NCBI GenBank assembly: GCA_964034945.1
Contig: OZ035961.1
Location: 5,438,001 to 5,502,000 of the forward strand
Direction of reading: 5' to 3'
DNA length: 64,000 nucleotides
Source of the DNA: Chrysopilus asiliformis
Taxonomy: Eukaryota; Arthropoda; Insecta; Diptera; Rhagionidae
The translations under genes and the position numbers were made by a program. A model generated the notes under the pieces. That model saw only the letters and a list, made by a program, of their open reading frames with translations. It did not search any database and had not been told where the DNA came from. Every line of letters starts with the position of its first letter. Position 1 is the first letter of the stretch. Positions 49,334 to 60,298 of this stretch are shown piece after piece.

Positions 49334-49913
49334 AGACGAGGCTGACATCTATCCAGTAATGTTACTACGATAGTAGTAAAATTTCAATTTTTGGGTAGTA
49401 TTTTGAAGCGAAAAGTAGTACAGTAATCCCGGGATTACCACACATGGGAAGAATCCTTTCTATTATCCGATACTCTTAACAGGAAAAAAACGTACACTTA
49501 TGCGGTATCCTTTTTATTGCATGAAATCGCGCACTTATCAGGGAACCCTAATTGCAAAAACTTGTGCATTTACTTTCTAGGATTGTATGATCAAAACATC
49601 ACCACATTGTTTTCTACCTTTTCTGCATACAGATACCGCCAAAAAAACATACAAAATAGAGTGTTAAAAATTAAAAGGAGAAATAAAGCCCTTGTACATT
49701 TATCCGAGTGAAAGTATATGAAGGATTAATCTGATTCGACACATTTTTCGTGTAGTAATAGGGAATTTCTCTTAAGCGGGTTGCAGTAAAGCAATAAGTT
49801 TTGTATGGAATTATTAAAAATGTACACACACTCGGAAAAATAATTTGTCTATGAAAAACTTGATAAAGTCTAAGATTTAGGCGTGATTTGGAACCATTGA
49901 AGTGTAGTATTAA

Positions 49914-50163
49914 GCTCGATCCAGACTACACGATGTACGGGGTACGAGGTTGGCACGTACCCCGAACATCGAGTGTTTGGATGGGAAATTTGCACATGGT
50001 TTCACCTAGTGAGTAAAATCAGAAGCTGTTTGATTATCCTCGTACGTGGTAACCGCGTACACGAATGAGCAAAACCCTGTGCAGTTTGGATGCAGTTCCA
50101 TGTACGAGGAAACCAAAAACCTCGTATCTCGTACCCCGTACATCGTGTAGTCTGGATCGAGCT
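49914..50163. mobile_element. TIR element beginning GCTCGATCCAGACTACACGA
   Basis: The ends pair over about 40 bp: GCTCGATCCAGACTACACGA on the left and TCGTGTAGTCTGGATCGAGC on the right, continuing through TGTACGGGGTACGAGGTT. TTAA occurs at 49910-49913 and 50164-50167 with one extra T on the right, so a TTAA-targeting (piggyBac-like) origin is possible but not proved. No coding frame. Confidence 0.75.
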
Positions 50164-50174
50164 TTAAGCCAAAT

Positions 50175-50310
50175 CAGACTAACTATTGCGCTTACGATTA
50201 CGATTGAGCTTCCTCGACTAATGAGATCGAAGCTTTTATGTCCCTACCATTTAAAGCTTTGATCTCATTGGTCGAGAAGCTTCAGTCGTAATCGCAACGA
50301 ATAGTGTGAA
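50175..50310. repeat. Hairpin repeat adjoining the 49914 element
   Basis: The arms GCGCTTACGATTACGATTGA... and ...TCAGTCGTAATCGCAACG pair imperfectly over about 50 bp around TTTTATGTCCCTACC. Only about 10 bp separate it from the preceding TIR element. Confidence 0.65.
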
Positions 50311-50673
50311 TGGGGCTGTAGAACCTATGAAGTTTTTCGTATAGGAGGGGGGCCCTCCTATTTTTATCGTATAGGAGGGGGACAGTGGATCAATTTAACC
50401 CGATTTTGAATGAGATTTTTTTTTATAGAAATAGATCTGTCCTAAATTTCAAATTTCACTATTAAGTTTTCGAGTAGTTTTTCATAGTAAATCTCAATAA
50501 AACTACCAATTTTTATTTATATGAGATTTGATTTTGTGCATTGGTCGCCATTGAAATTGCCGGCCGTCTACAACAACAGTTTAATTGCTCGGATGCGTTT
50601 AATTCGTATCCACAAAAACGTAGATCCCTAACTCTAGGCATTACTTGTATCTTATTAAACCAGAACACCCAAG

Positions 50674-51033
50674 CGCGGTATTACACACGGTAACTTTCGG
50701 GCTTACTTAAGCCGATTTTCGGGAGAAACGACTGCGGAGGGAAAAGTTGCCACTCGAAATCATGGCTTATCGACAATCTGCATACATGCAAAGCGTGTGA
50801 ACCGGTTTGGGAAAAGTAGTAGGCAGAAATCATTTCCGTTCTGACCGTCAGCAGGTAAAGATCTTGGGAAGTATATGAGCAACAACAATTTCAATGGTTT
50901 GAGTCCACACACACACATGTAAACTTGTGGCGCATATGCAAACAGGATTGGCTTATTTAAGCCACAAATGTAAGCACATTGGCTTATTAAGCCCAAAAGT
51001 TGCCGGCTTACTTAAGCCAAGTGTAATACCGGA
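50674..51033. mobile_element. Element C, copy 2 (TIR element, 5-bp duplication)
   Basis: 360 bp, same family and orientation as 13364-13720. A perfect CCAAG duplication flanks it at 50669-50673 and 51034-51038. The subterminal regions carry CTTACTTAAGCC on both sides, so the ends can pair beyond the 11-13-bp terminal repeats. Confidence 0.85.
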
Positions 51034-51038
51034 CCAAG

Positions 51039-52682
51039 TCTTCTTTTAGCTTTATGTCACTCATACATTTCAAAAAGAATTTGTCTTGCCTGCTGCAAAC
51101 AACTAAAGTTTTACATGGATTGCGAACCATGAGCTTTTGTAAGGTTTTTAGGTAAGGTTTTTTGAAACCCATCAACAGCAGAGCAATCTAGACAATAGTT
51201 ATAATCATGAAGTATAATTGCTGCTGGAATAAATTATTATAAAAAAAGATATTCTATAAGAAAAGGGAAATGGAATTGTAGAAACCTTGTTTCATTTTCT
51301 TCTATTTTGAAACTCAGAGACTTTTTTTTCTTTAAAAAAATCTCATCAAAAATATAAAATCTGCCTGTCGTCCTTGCGATTCTCCGCCTAAAAAATAATC
51401 AATGTTTTCACTTTTAATCTTCCAACAAAAAAAAAGATTATCTTAACAAAGTAAAACCAAATAAAATTAAAAAGAGAAAACAAGAAAAGTTCGTCTGTCT
51501 TCTCCATATTTTCCCCCACAAACCAAATTTACGGCTGCCAAAAAAAAAACAACAATCTCTGCTCAAACTATTTTAAAAATTGTCACCGAACGTTTTTTTT
51601 TCTTGGCACGGAAGAGAAATTGTTCTAACACAAATCCCGATGACATTGTAAATGATCTTGCAGTGAAAGTTCTTTCTAAATTTTATTATCAACATTTTCA
51701 AAATAATCGGAGAAAAAAATAAACGAAAACAAAAAAATAAAAAAAAAACGACAAACAAGAAATCTAAAATGAAAGACAAAATTTTACTTCAAAAAGTTTA
51801 TAATAACCTCATCAATAACTGACACAATAAAGAGGGTTTTTTGTATCATTTCCAAAATAAAAAAAAAAGAAGCAAAAAAAAAATTTAGCGAAAAACTGAT
51901 TTAAAACTGGGTACTTCAAATATTACGTTATCAATGTTTTTTTTCATTACTTTTCTGTTGATATTTAATTATCAAACATTCACGTAACCCTAAATTTATG
52001 ATAACAGCCATCAAGCCAAAAAAAAACGTCAAAAATTTAAGGCAAAATTATGCTTTTACAGAGCTTTAGCCCAATCTTATCACAATTTGGGTTGAGATCT
52101 AAATCTTGTTATTGTACACGGTGGTCTTGGTTGATTCTTTCCGTGAATTTTTATTTTTTATGCCCTAGGTTTTTAGCAAAAAGAAACAAAAAAGAATTCT
52201 TTTGATTGTTCAATTTTACAAGCGCAAAAAAATTGTTTTCAGTAGATAAAGGCTTGTATATAGTTGCAAATAAATACACATCAAAAAAACATTTATTTAC
52301 TTTACGATTTTAACAATTAACACATGGGCATTACCGAAGTTTATCACTTTATCTCTTAGTAACCATAATTCACAGGTATTCCGTCATCATGTAACAAATG
52401 TTTATAATAAATCAAGGACGTCAAAAATTTTGTTATGCAATTCAATTAGATTCGAACATTTTGGTAGATTTTTTTCTGAATTGAATTTAAACATTTTATC
52501 CGTTACGTTAAAGTATTTTGATAAAACGTTATGCGTAGGAGTCGAATTGAGAATCTTTTTCTTTTTCGAAGTCGGTTGAAAATTGAGCGAAACCAATCTT
52601 CACTTAAGAACCCATAAAATATTGAATCAAATTCAGGAATCTCCAACAAATTTTAATAAAACATTATTTTTTCTATTTCTAG
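51039..52682. other. Sequence upstream of the first common fru exon
   Basis: AT-rich with many A tracts, ending in the acceptor TTTTTTCTATTTCTAG. It is probably intronic in transcripts starting upstream. No tra-binding-type 13-mer (TCWWCRATCAACA) was seen. Confidence 0.5.
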
Positions 52683-52830
52683 ATACAACACTGACCAAGG
52701 AGCAATGGACCAGCAATTTTGTCTTCGCTGGAACAACCATCCGACCAATTTAACAGGTGTGCTAACATCTCTTCTGCAAAGGGAAGCACTATGCGACGTC
52801 ACGTTAGCGTGTGACGGCGAAACAGTTAAG
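52683..52830 (+). CDS. fru: fru common exon C1: start of BTB domain, with male-frame lead-in
   Basis: The exon follows a pyrimidine-rich tract ending TTTCTAG at 52682 and ends at the donor AAG|GTGAGA. The common start codon is ATG at 52705-52707. It encodes 42 residues beginning [16 protein letters not shown] and ending CDGETVK, the N-terminal BTB dimerisation segment of the Ttk-type BTB family (RWNNH motif). The 22 nt before the ATG are open in frame and read YNTDQGA, preceded by the last base of a split codon. In Drosophila FruM the male-specific N-terminal extension runs into MDQQF through the same residues. The exon can therefore serve both the common isoforms starting at the ATG and a male isoform reading through. 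The male-specific exon itself was not found. Confidence 0.95.
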
Positions 52831-53041
52831 GTGAGAATGACTAAAGACTGATTTTTTTCTGTTATTATTCCTGTATATATGTTCAAAAAATATGCTACCC
52901 AATTCCATTCATTCCCTTGAAAAATAACAAATAAAATTAATTACGTTATGAACATTTGTTTGTGTTTTTACCCTTATCTTTATTAAATTCGTACTTTTAT
53001 AGAAAATTAAATGGGTTTCTTTTTTTTTTTGACATCAACAG

Positions 53042-53242
53042 GCACATCAAACAATTTTGTCAGCGTGCAGCCCCTATTTTGAAACAATTTTCCTCCAAAA
53101 TAATCATCCCCATCCCATAATTTATTTAAAAGATGTACGATACTCAGAGATGCGATCATTACTTGATTTCATGTATAAAGGTGAGGTTAATGTTGGCCAA
53201 AGTACACTGCCAATGTTCCTCAAAACAGCAGAAAGTCTTCAG
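53042..53242 (+). CDS. fru: fru common exon C2: rest of BTB domain
   Basis: The acceptor is ACATCAACAG and the donor TTCAG|GTAATT; the exon is 201 nt, phase 0 at both ends, giving residues 43-109 of the common protein. It carries the BTB core: [17 protein letters not shown], then [11 protein letters not shown], the [13 protein letters not shown] helix and the [12 protein letters not shown] segment. The BTB domain mediates homo- or heterodimerisation and recruitment of chromatin regulators in the nucleus. Substitutions relative to the Drosophila sequence I recall are conservative (for example N for Q before HPHP). An open frame continues past the donor into the intron to about 53329, but that tail is intronic and has no conserved features. 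Confidence 0.95.
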
Positions 53243-53571
53243 GTAATTGAAACAATTTTTTTAAACTATTTTGAAATGATTTGTCTTGCAAACTTTAATA
53301 ATTGCGGCATAAATTTAAAGAAGTTTTAGCTTCGGCTATTCAAAAGTACTAATGGCGGGATTCACAAAATTTTTAGGGATCACTAAATCCAGTTAGCGGA
53401 CGAATTCCAAGCAAAAAAGTCTTGCTAACTTGATTTACCGGCCCTTAAAAATTTTGTGGAACTGAACATTTTCCAAAAACAAATTCAATCTCTACAAATT
53501 GTTAAATCATGCAATTTTAAATATTCTGAAATTTAAAAAAAAACCCTAATGTAAAATTCTTTTATTTTTAG

Positions 53572-54060
53572 GTTCGAGGACTCACGGATAACAATAATTT
53601 AAATTATAGGCCAGATAGTGATAAAAATCGTGAGTCAGCAGCATCATCACCAACGAGTAAAATGCACTATGAACGAGACAGTCGTGAACGGGAACGTGAC
53701 CGTGATCGTGATCGCGATCGTGAAAGAGATCGTGACCGTGACCGTGATCACCGGAGCAGTAGTTTAAGCGGCAGTAGTGCAGGCGGAGGCGCTGGCGGTG
53801 GCATTTGCTTAAGTGATCGAATCACCGGCAGTGGTGGAGAAAGGGAAAGAGAAAGAGAACGAGAACGTACTGATAGTCGTGATGATCTCTTGCAACAAGA
53901 GTATAAAGAAAGGGATCGTGATAGGGAAATGTCCACAACACCTGTGGATCATATTATTAGTAATAAGAGAAGACGTAAGAACTCATCCAACTGTGATAAT
54001 TCGATGACCTCGACGCATAACGCTAATGTACAGGACAGGCATTACACTCAGGATTCTCAG
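53572..54060 (+). CDS. fru: fru common exon C3: linker with Arg/Asp/Glu repeats
   Basis: The exon lies between the acceptor TTTATTTTTAG and the donor CTCAG|GTAAAA; it is 489 nt and encodes residues 110-272. It begins VRGLTDNNNLNY, which completes the conserved fru BTB boundary, then runs through SAASSPTSK. Two low-complexity charged tracts follow, built of alternating R with D or E, at about residues 147-170 and 198-207. Between them are short Ser- and Gly-rich runs. The end has ERTDSRDDLLQ, STTPVDHI, a basic KRRRKNSS stretch near residue 241 that could be a nuclear localisation signal, and DRHYTQDSQ. These islands occur in the same order in Drosophila Fru, where the linker is much longer and Ala/Asn-rich. 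The charged tracts are coded by GAxCGx hexamer-like repeats and are likely to vary in length. Confidence 0.93.
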
Positions 54061-56329
54061 GTAAAACTATTTACAAATGATTATAATTGAAAATTATAAT
54101 TACCTCCAGATCTGAGATGCAAAATCTCGTGGAGTGTGAGTAAAAAACCCAACAGATTTTCCAGTTTTGAAGGTCTCCGGAGATCGAGTCCTAAAAAAGG
54201 TCGTCAAACTTTCAATCGCCTTGGAAATTAATTGACAAGATTATTATCTTAATTCTGACAGACTTGCGACACGAAAAATGTCACGTCAGCCGACTCGGCT
54301 GGAATTACGTTTGCCTATCCTCATCTGATTTAAGAATCAGGGCCTTTCCTTCTTACCGCTTCACGGTCCAACGCTAGTAAGATCCACTGAAAGTTTCATC
54401 CTAATCGGTGCAGTGGTTCTCAAGTTTTAAGCGAACAAAGACAGACACACAAGCCTATTATATAATAGATATTTGAACACAACTTTTTAATAGAAAAATT
54501 CCTATTAAACAGAGTTGGTAGTAATTTGTGGCAGTATACGTTGCGAATGAGAATCGTGAATTCTGCCAGAATTGGGATTTAATGATTAGCGGCCTTTACA
54601 GGGACATAAAATATGTGATTGGTATGAACTTAAAAAAAACAGGCCCCAAATGGTGAAATTTGGCTTCTAAATTGTAACCAATCTCTTTAGGGGACATCTG
54701 AAAAATACATCACGCTGATTTTAGTCTTTTCGCATCCGCCCTTCTTCCTTTCGTTCGACTTTTCCGCGGTTTTTGTACGGGAGTTTAAAACTGCCATCAC
54801 ACTATCTCGAACAGAGATGCCCGCCTCTTACAATCGTTTTTAACATTCGATCGTTTTTAACATTTGGGGTACACTTTCGTAAATTACGCCACACTAAAAA
54901 TTTCTTGAAAAAATTAAATTTTCCTCCCATAAAAATGTCTTTTGAACATCAAACCTAGCTCAAATTTTTAAATTCAATGGAATCGTCCGAGAATCCTTGT
55001 AAATAATGTGACCAGGATATCCCCCAATCAATATTTTACAAACAGAACCAAATTACTGAATCTCTAATCACTCACATAAATCACATTTTCACATAAAATA
55101 CTGAAATCCAAACAATCAATTTTTTTTTGTGTTAATTTTCAAAAATTAATATAACCACAAAAATAATTGTTTCGATTCGAACATATAGCGGTTTTCACAA
55201 TCATTAATAGGTGTCTAATTACATGGCTTTTAAATAAAATCGCAACCTGATGTGCTCAGGGAAGGAAGAAGTCCAATGAAATGGGAAATATTCAGTTCAC
55301 AAACAATGAAATTGTTATATTTTATGTAATGCAGTTACAATCCATGAAAGCCATAAACTAAAAAATCAATACAAATGGCATTTTGATTTTATACACATTA
55401 CAATTGACTATTTTCATAGCTTTGTCGAATTAGTTCTGTTCGAATACCACAAAAATAAAGATTTAAACGATTGTGCATAACTTCCGATTCATTTCGGCTA
55501 CAAATTTCGATATGGAATATTATGGAATAATTCAAGCTCTTGACTATCGATTTTGAATATAGAATATGGTCAAACATAATTTTCGGCAAACAAATTTTAT
55601 AATATCATGTAAATGTTATTCGTAACAGTTGTATTGTATTCAAGTTTTTTTTTTCTCTTTTGATAAAATATTAGCAATTTTTATTTAACAATTTATTATT
55701 GTTAAAAAACTTTTTTATTTTTAAAATATCTGATAGAATGCATTTTTCTTACATGAAAGAAAGGTATTAAAATCACTTCAAAAACCGAAATCAAAATGGG
55801 GTCCCCCACGTCGCCGGGAGATATACCTATCGACTCATTATGTGGAATCGATGGGTATATGTCTCGAAGGAAGGAGTGCTCCAATTGAATTTTGATGTAT
55901 GACAGAGTTATGTAGAATCACATTCTAAAGACTTCTTGTCTGAACAATTTTTTTTGAAAAAATCAACCGGTTTCACGATAAAAGAGGGGGGGGGGGCGAA
56001 GGCGTTCATTTTTTGTCAATTTCGGACGGAGTTTAACTTTTGGTAAAAGCCTGTTCCCTGTAAAATTCCAACTTTCTACCTTAATTAGTAGTCGAATTTT
56101 CCGTTTTTTTTTCTACAAAAAAATCAACATAAATTAATGGATGTGAGATTTAATGTGAGAAAGATATTATCTCACTGCTAGGTGGATATAGCTTTGTTTT
56201 AAATATAAGTATTTAATCGCTAAGATTTTTCACAAAAAAAATGTTTAATATACATATTTGTAATAAAAACACTAAAATAAAATAAATTTCTTAAGGATTA
56301 TGAGTAATTAAGTAATTATTAATTTTTAG
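54061..56329 (+). other. fru intron between C3 and C4
   Basis: AT-rich intron of 2269 nt. It holds a non-LTR-like 3' fragment at about 54370-54475 (GAAAGTTTCATCCTAATCGG, AAGACAGACACACAAG, then TATTATATAATAGAT). At about 55865-56000 is a remnant resembling the interior of the microsatellite-bearing family (TTTGATGTATGACAG, ending in a run of about 12 G). No coding exon or RNA gene was seen. Confidence 0.7.
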
Positions 56330-56524
56330 GCATCCTCCCATAGTAATTTTAAATCTAGTCCCGTGCCAAAATCAAATCAAGAGGGAGAAGATACGGGACG
56401 ACATGATTCACCATTATCGAATCAAGGGCCTGGCCTAAATCAATCACTTAGTATTAAACAAGAACTATTGGATGCCCAGCAACAGCAACATCATCATCCT
56501 GTTCTTCCACCAGAATTGTTACCA
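56330..56524 (+). CDS. fru: fru common exon C4: conserved linker
   Basis: The acceptor is TAATTTTTAG and the donor CCA|GTAAGT; the exon is 195 nt, phase 0, encoding residues 273-337. It reads ASSHSNFKSSPVPKSNQEG, then GRHDSPLS, LNQSLSIKQELLDAQQQQ and HPVLPPELLP. The SIKQEL segment resembles a sumoylation-type motif (hydrophobic-K-x-E), but this is inference only. The order of motifs matches Drosophila Fru up to LPPDYLP, where the fly protein also has an exon boundary. If the intron is retained, translation stops after 10 further residues. The next exon in phase within the window is the one at 60299. Confidence 0.92.
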
Positions 56525-57449
56525 GTAAGTAGTAATTTAGTACATTTTCCACTATAAAATAAAACCAAATTACAATTCAAACGAACAATTTAGATAATAA
56601 TGGACCCTTATTCTATCTCTCAATTTTATTGAAAATTCACTTAAATTTGATTTAAATTTTATGTTGAATTTATTATTAAATCTATTTTGTTAAGGTTTTT
56701 TCTTTGGACCGGTTTGATGGTTCCATTTATAATTTATTAAGTACCTACTTGTTTATATTTTTTTTTTTTTTGTGAAAATATTTACCTAATTATTTTTTTT
56801 TAGAATTTCATATTTTTGCCCAAATGAACGAAAATTAAATTTTGTTCATCGAAAAACTTTTCCAAAAATCGTTAAGCAACAGCGAAAAAAATCTTCTGAT
56901 AATAAAACATACTTAAAAACTATCAAAATCTGATAAATCTATTAAAGATAAATTCAAGTGTTTAATTTAAGAAATAAAGAAAGAGTTTGTAAATAATTAC
57001 ATTAATTGGAAAAAAATGATAAAATTTGAAGGTTGAAGGATTTTTTTTAAAGATATTTTTTCATATGATTCTTGTAATGTTGTATAAAGACACCGTAATC
57101 GTAATTTAAAGTGAAGTCATTTTGCTAGCCATCAAGATAGCTTTGTTTGTTTTATTTGTATTTAAATTAACACCACTCTAACTGAAGATATAAAATATTG
57201 ACATTAGCACAAATTAAATACATTTTACAACACCGTTTTAAGATTGATAAAAATACTAAAATTGATAATTACAGCTAACACTTTGACAGAGCGTTTTACA
57301 CAAAAAAGAAACTACTTTGGATTTTCAAAGTACAAGGAAAAATGTTTTACCTGGGCAAATTTGATGGTCCAATACGATCCCAGCTAATACAGGGTTCACT
57401 GTACGACTGATTTCTGTAACGGTAGCAATGCAGAAAAATGGGTATTAGC

Positions 57450-58360
57450 AATGATAAAAGAACTATAGATAGATCACGGCTGATAAAATTTCGAAACAAT
57501 GAAGAGTCCCACCAGTGACATATAGACCTGTCTCATTGCCTTCGTCGGTATACGAAATGTTTAGTGTGTGTACAATGTCAAAAACTAAAAATGTTACCTT
57601 TCCAGCGACGATGGGAGCCTAAAAAATGTTCTTTCCGGGGTTTTAGTAGAATCTGTGAAACATTCCTTAACTAAACAAGCCAAAAACTTTTCGGGGCATT
57701 TCAGTGCATTATATTATAATAAAAACAGCGTTAAAAAATCTCGCAATGCAGCCCTGTTCCAATGTTCTACGAAAATGTAAACATTACGCTGGCGTGTTAT
57801 CGTGGTGTGTGCAGTGGCGGCTTTATATGGGAGGCAACGGAGGCATTGCCTCCTCATAACATTTTATAAAAATGTTTTTCTAACGTAGGCCTTTAATTTT
57901 TTATACCATAATGGACTGTATAAAAATCTGTATGTTCAGAAAATAACAATTTAAAAGAAAATCCTATTCTCTAATGTCGAATTCTCTAAAACATAAACTA
58001 CAAATTCTCTTCATAGAGGCTAGCCTCCGATTCGTTGCCTCCTCATTTCAAATATACACGAGCCGCCACTGGGTGTGTGTGTCATTTGACAGAATTCATG
58101 TGCAGGGGTATCAATGGATTCTGGTGGGTATTTTTGGTTTTTGGTATCAAGTGAAATTGCTTTTGATCGACCCTGCGCGAATCTTCGAAAACGACAGTTT
58201 TTTTTGTCTCATTCGGGAAATTCATTTAGATGTAAAGGAGTAAAAGGGATTACCATTTCGTGTGATTTGCGAAACTCTTCGTTTTCTATAGTGCTGCTCT
58301 TTTGCCTACCGCGAGTGCACGAGAAACTGGGATCGTGATTTATCTATAGTTCTTTAATCA
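57450..58360. repeat. Inverted pair around the hAT-like MITE
   Basis: AAAGAACTATAGATAGATCA near 57457 and the inverse TGATTTATCTATAGTTCTTT near 58337 form inverted ends of about 28 bp; TA bases adjoin both. This may be an older Tc1/mariner-like element into which the hAT-like MITE inserted. Confidence 0.45.
57812..58071. mobile_element. hAT-like MITE in a fru intron
   Basis: 260 bp with CAGTGGCGGCT and AGCCGCCACTG ends and a perfect 8-bp duplication GGTGTGTG (57804-57811, 58072-58079). The GAGGCAACGGAGGCATTGCC block next to the left end has a partner (GAGGCTAGCCTCCGATTCGTTGCCTCC region) near the right end. Confidence 0.9.
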
Positions 58361-58442
58361 TTGGTATTAGATAGGAAAGATGTTAATAGCATCTTGAAAA
58401 CTATCAGCTTAAATTAGATTTTGAAAAAGTGGGAAAAACAAA

Positions 58443-58623
58443 AGGCGCGTCCACACGTTCAATGTTACTTGACAATTTTACTTGAATGACTCATGTTTCA
58501 AGTAACATTGATCGTTTGGATGCTCTTCAATGTTTCGTGTGGGAGCAATTTCCGTCAATGTTACTTGACGAAAATTTTTCATCAATAATACGTGTCAAGT
58601 AACATTGAACCTGTGGAGGCTCC
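58443..58623. repeat. TIR element with CAATGTTACTTGA repeats
   Basis: The ends AGGCGCGTCCACACGTTCAA and the inverse of TTGAACCTGTGGAGGCTCCT pair imperfectly over about 32 bp. The 13-bp motif CAATGTTACTTGA or its inverse occurs four times within 181 bp. Confidence 0.65.
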
Positions 58624-59281
58624 TAAAGACATTTCAGTTCACAATTTTTTTGGTCGGACGTGACATTGCACTAGTGTGGATGCAAGTCAATGTCATGGGT
58701 GCCACAGATAAAAGAGGGATGCAACAGGCTATAGGGAGTAACAGATAGGCAAATATCGATTCTCTTTCACACTCATATTGTTAAACCGAGTTGAAATAAA
58801 TTTACACTGCAAGTCGTAAAGTGGTCGTCACGACTTATTTATTCACACTAATTTCCTATCTTTGAGTCCGCCGCGTCTACTTTGCGGCCTCTTGTTTTAG
58901 TGGGATAAACTTTGGTTCTGATTCCCGTTTTAAAAGTCATTGTAGCTTTTGCTTACAAATACCATGCATTAATTACCATCAATTTTATTGAATTTAATAA
59001 ACAATGACATGCTTTTTTTTTGCTGCATATGTAATAAACTCCAGTATTGCTTTTGAAAAAAAAAATAATTGAATATTCACAAGCTTCTTAACCAAATTAA
59101 AGGTTTATATTTTTAATTTCATCCCATCCAGTTTAAGGTTAATTTTATTTAGTCCTAGATATAATATGGTCGAACTGAAATTTACTTTTTATACTTTTTT
59201 AAACCGTTTTGGGAATCAGTGCCGCGCTCAACGGTTTAAGTTGAATTATAGCGTTTTTTTGGAATCTAATTTGTTAGCATA

Positions 59282-59502
59282 GGGCCTTACCAATGACCCG
59301 TGACTAACTTAGTAACAGCTTTTGGTGTGTGCAAAACGGGCTATTTGCTTGCTAATTCTAGTAAGTTTTCACACATTTATCACAGCGAATTTAAAACTTT
59401 TCAATAAAAACTAGGATTTGAACCGAAATTAGCAAGCAAATAGCCCGTTTCGCACACACCAAAAGCTGTTACTAAGTTAGTCACGGGTCATTGGTAAGGC
59501 CC
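59282..59502. repeat. Hairpin element with 76-bp arms in a fru intron
   Basis: The arms 59282-59357 and 59427-59502 (GGGCCTTACCAATGACCCGT outward end) are complementary except for one base visible to me; the loop is 69 nt. ATA lies directly outside both ends and may be a 3-bp target duplication. Confidence 0.85.
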
Positions 59503-59579
59503 ATAGTTTATTATTTATACTGATTTTAGTGAATTTTGCTTTTTATACTCTAATCAGAACCATATAATAGTAAATATTA

Positions 59580-59830
59580 GATTTAGTATACCGTTTGTCG
59601 AAATATTCGTCTGATACAAAAATGAACTAGACCAAGGTGTTTGCTATGACAAAAAAAAATTTTTTTCCGCCTGTACGTCCGTCTGCATTCGTGAACACGA
59701 AAATTTTCAAAAGGATTGAGCTAAAAACTTGAAATCCAAAAACGATTTTGCGAGGGCTAGAATTTAATGTTAAACCACATTTTTATCTGTCCCAAACACA
59801 CAAACCGATTGTCTTTCAATCCACTTCACA
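59580..59830 (+). repeat. Diverged repeat A remnant in the fru intron
   Basis: TATACCGTTTGTCGAAATAT, AAAATGAACTAGACCAAGGT, CGCCTGTACGTCCGTC and GGATTGAGCTAAAAACTTGA follow the same order as in repeat A. Confidence 0.5.
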
Positions 59831-60298
59831 CTAAATATACCAAAGCTTTATAATCATGTAAAACGCACGAAATACGTTGATATAAAAAATTTACTGTTAA
59901 GACAGTATTTTTATATGAATTTTACATTTCACCACAGCACAAAATACATTAAAATTTCGTTCAATTTCTTTTAATGCTCATAAGACTTTCTTTAAACACA
60001 TAAATGGCATCACTTTAAATTAACTCACTGAAGCTAGAAAGTTTAACAAACAAACCGAGAAAAAGAAAAAATCTAAACAAAATTCTAACAAATGAATCAT
60101 ATTTTTTTTTATAAAAATATAATTGCAACCCAATTAAAATCTAAACTAAAATACGAATCATAATAAAATTGTGTGAGAATTAAAGTAAATTATAAACGTC
60201 CTTCCCTTCTAAATTTTATTATTTTTTTCCTTCTTAATTGTTTTTTTTTATTTTTGTTCTTTTTTTTCGCCATGAAATAAAAAAAATAAATGAATTAG

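Larger units (their letters stand above)
56525..60298 (+). other. fru intron between C4 and the terminal exon
   Basis: Intron of 3774 nt, dominated by inserted repeats described separately: a hAT-like element (57812-58071), a short TIR element (58443-58623), a 76-bp-arm hairpin (59282-59502) and a diverged copy of the microsatellite family (about 59580-59830). The last 450 nt before the acceptor are very AT-rich with long T tracts. I see no exon equivalent to the fly segment that follows LPPDYLP (ALKLHAEDM). Confidence 0.65.

Noticed and set aside
53243..53329. Extension of the fru BTB frame past 53242
   Set aside because: It begins with a consensus donor (GTAATT) and has no conserved residues; the next exon restores the known fru sequence VRGLTDNNNLNY.
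53748..53936. Reverse-strand Ser/Leu-rich frame opposite the fru linker exon
   Set aside because: It is the complement of the Arg-Asp/Glu repeat tract; the + strand carries the conserved protein.
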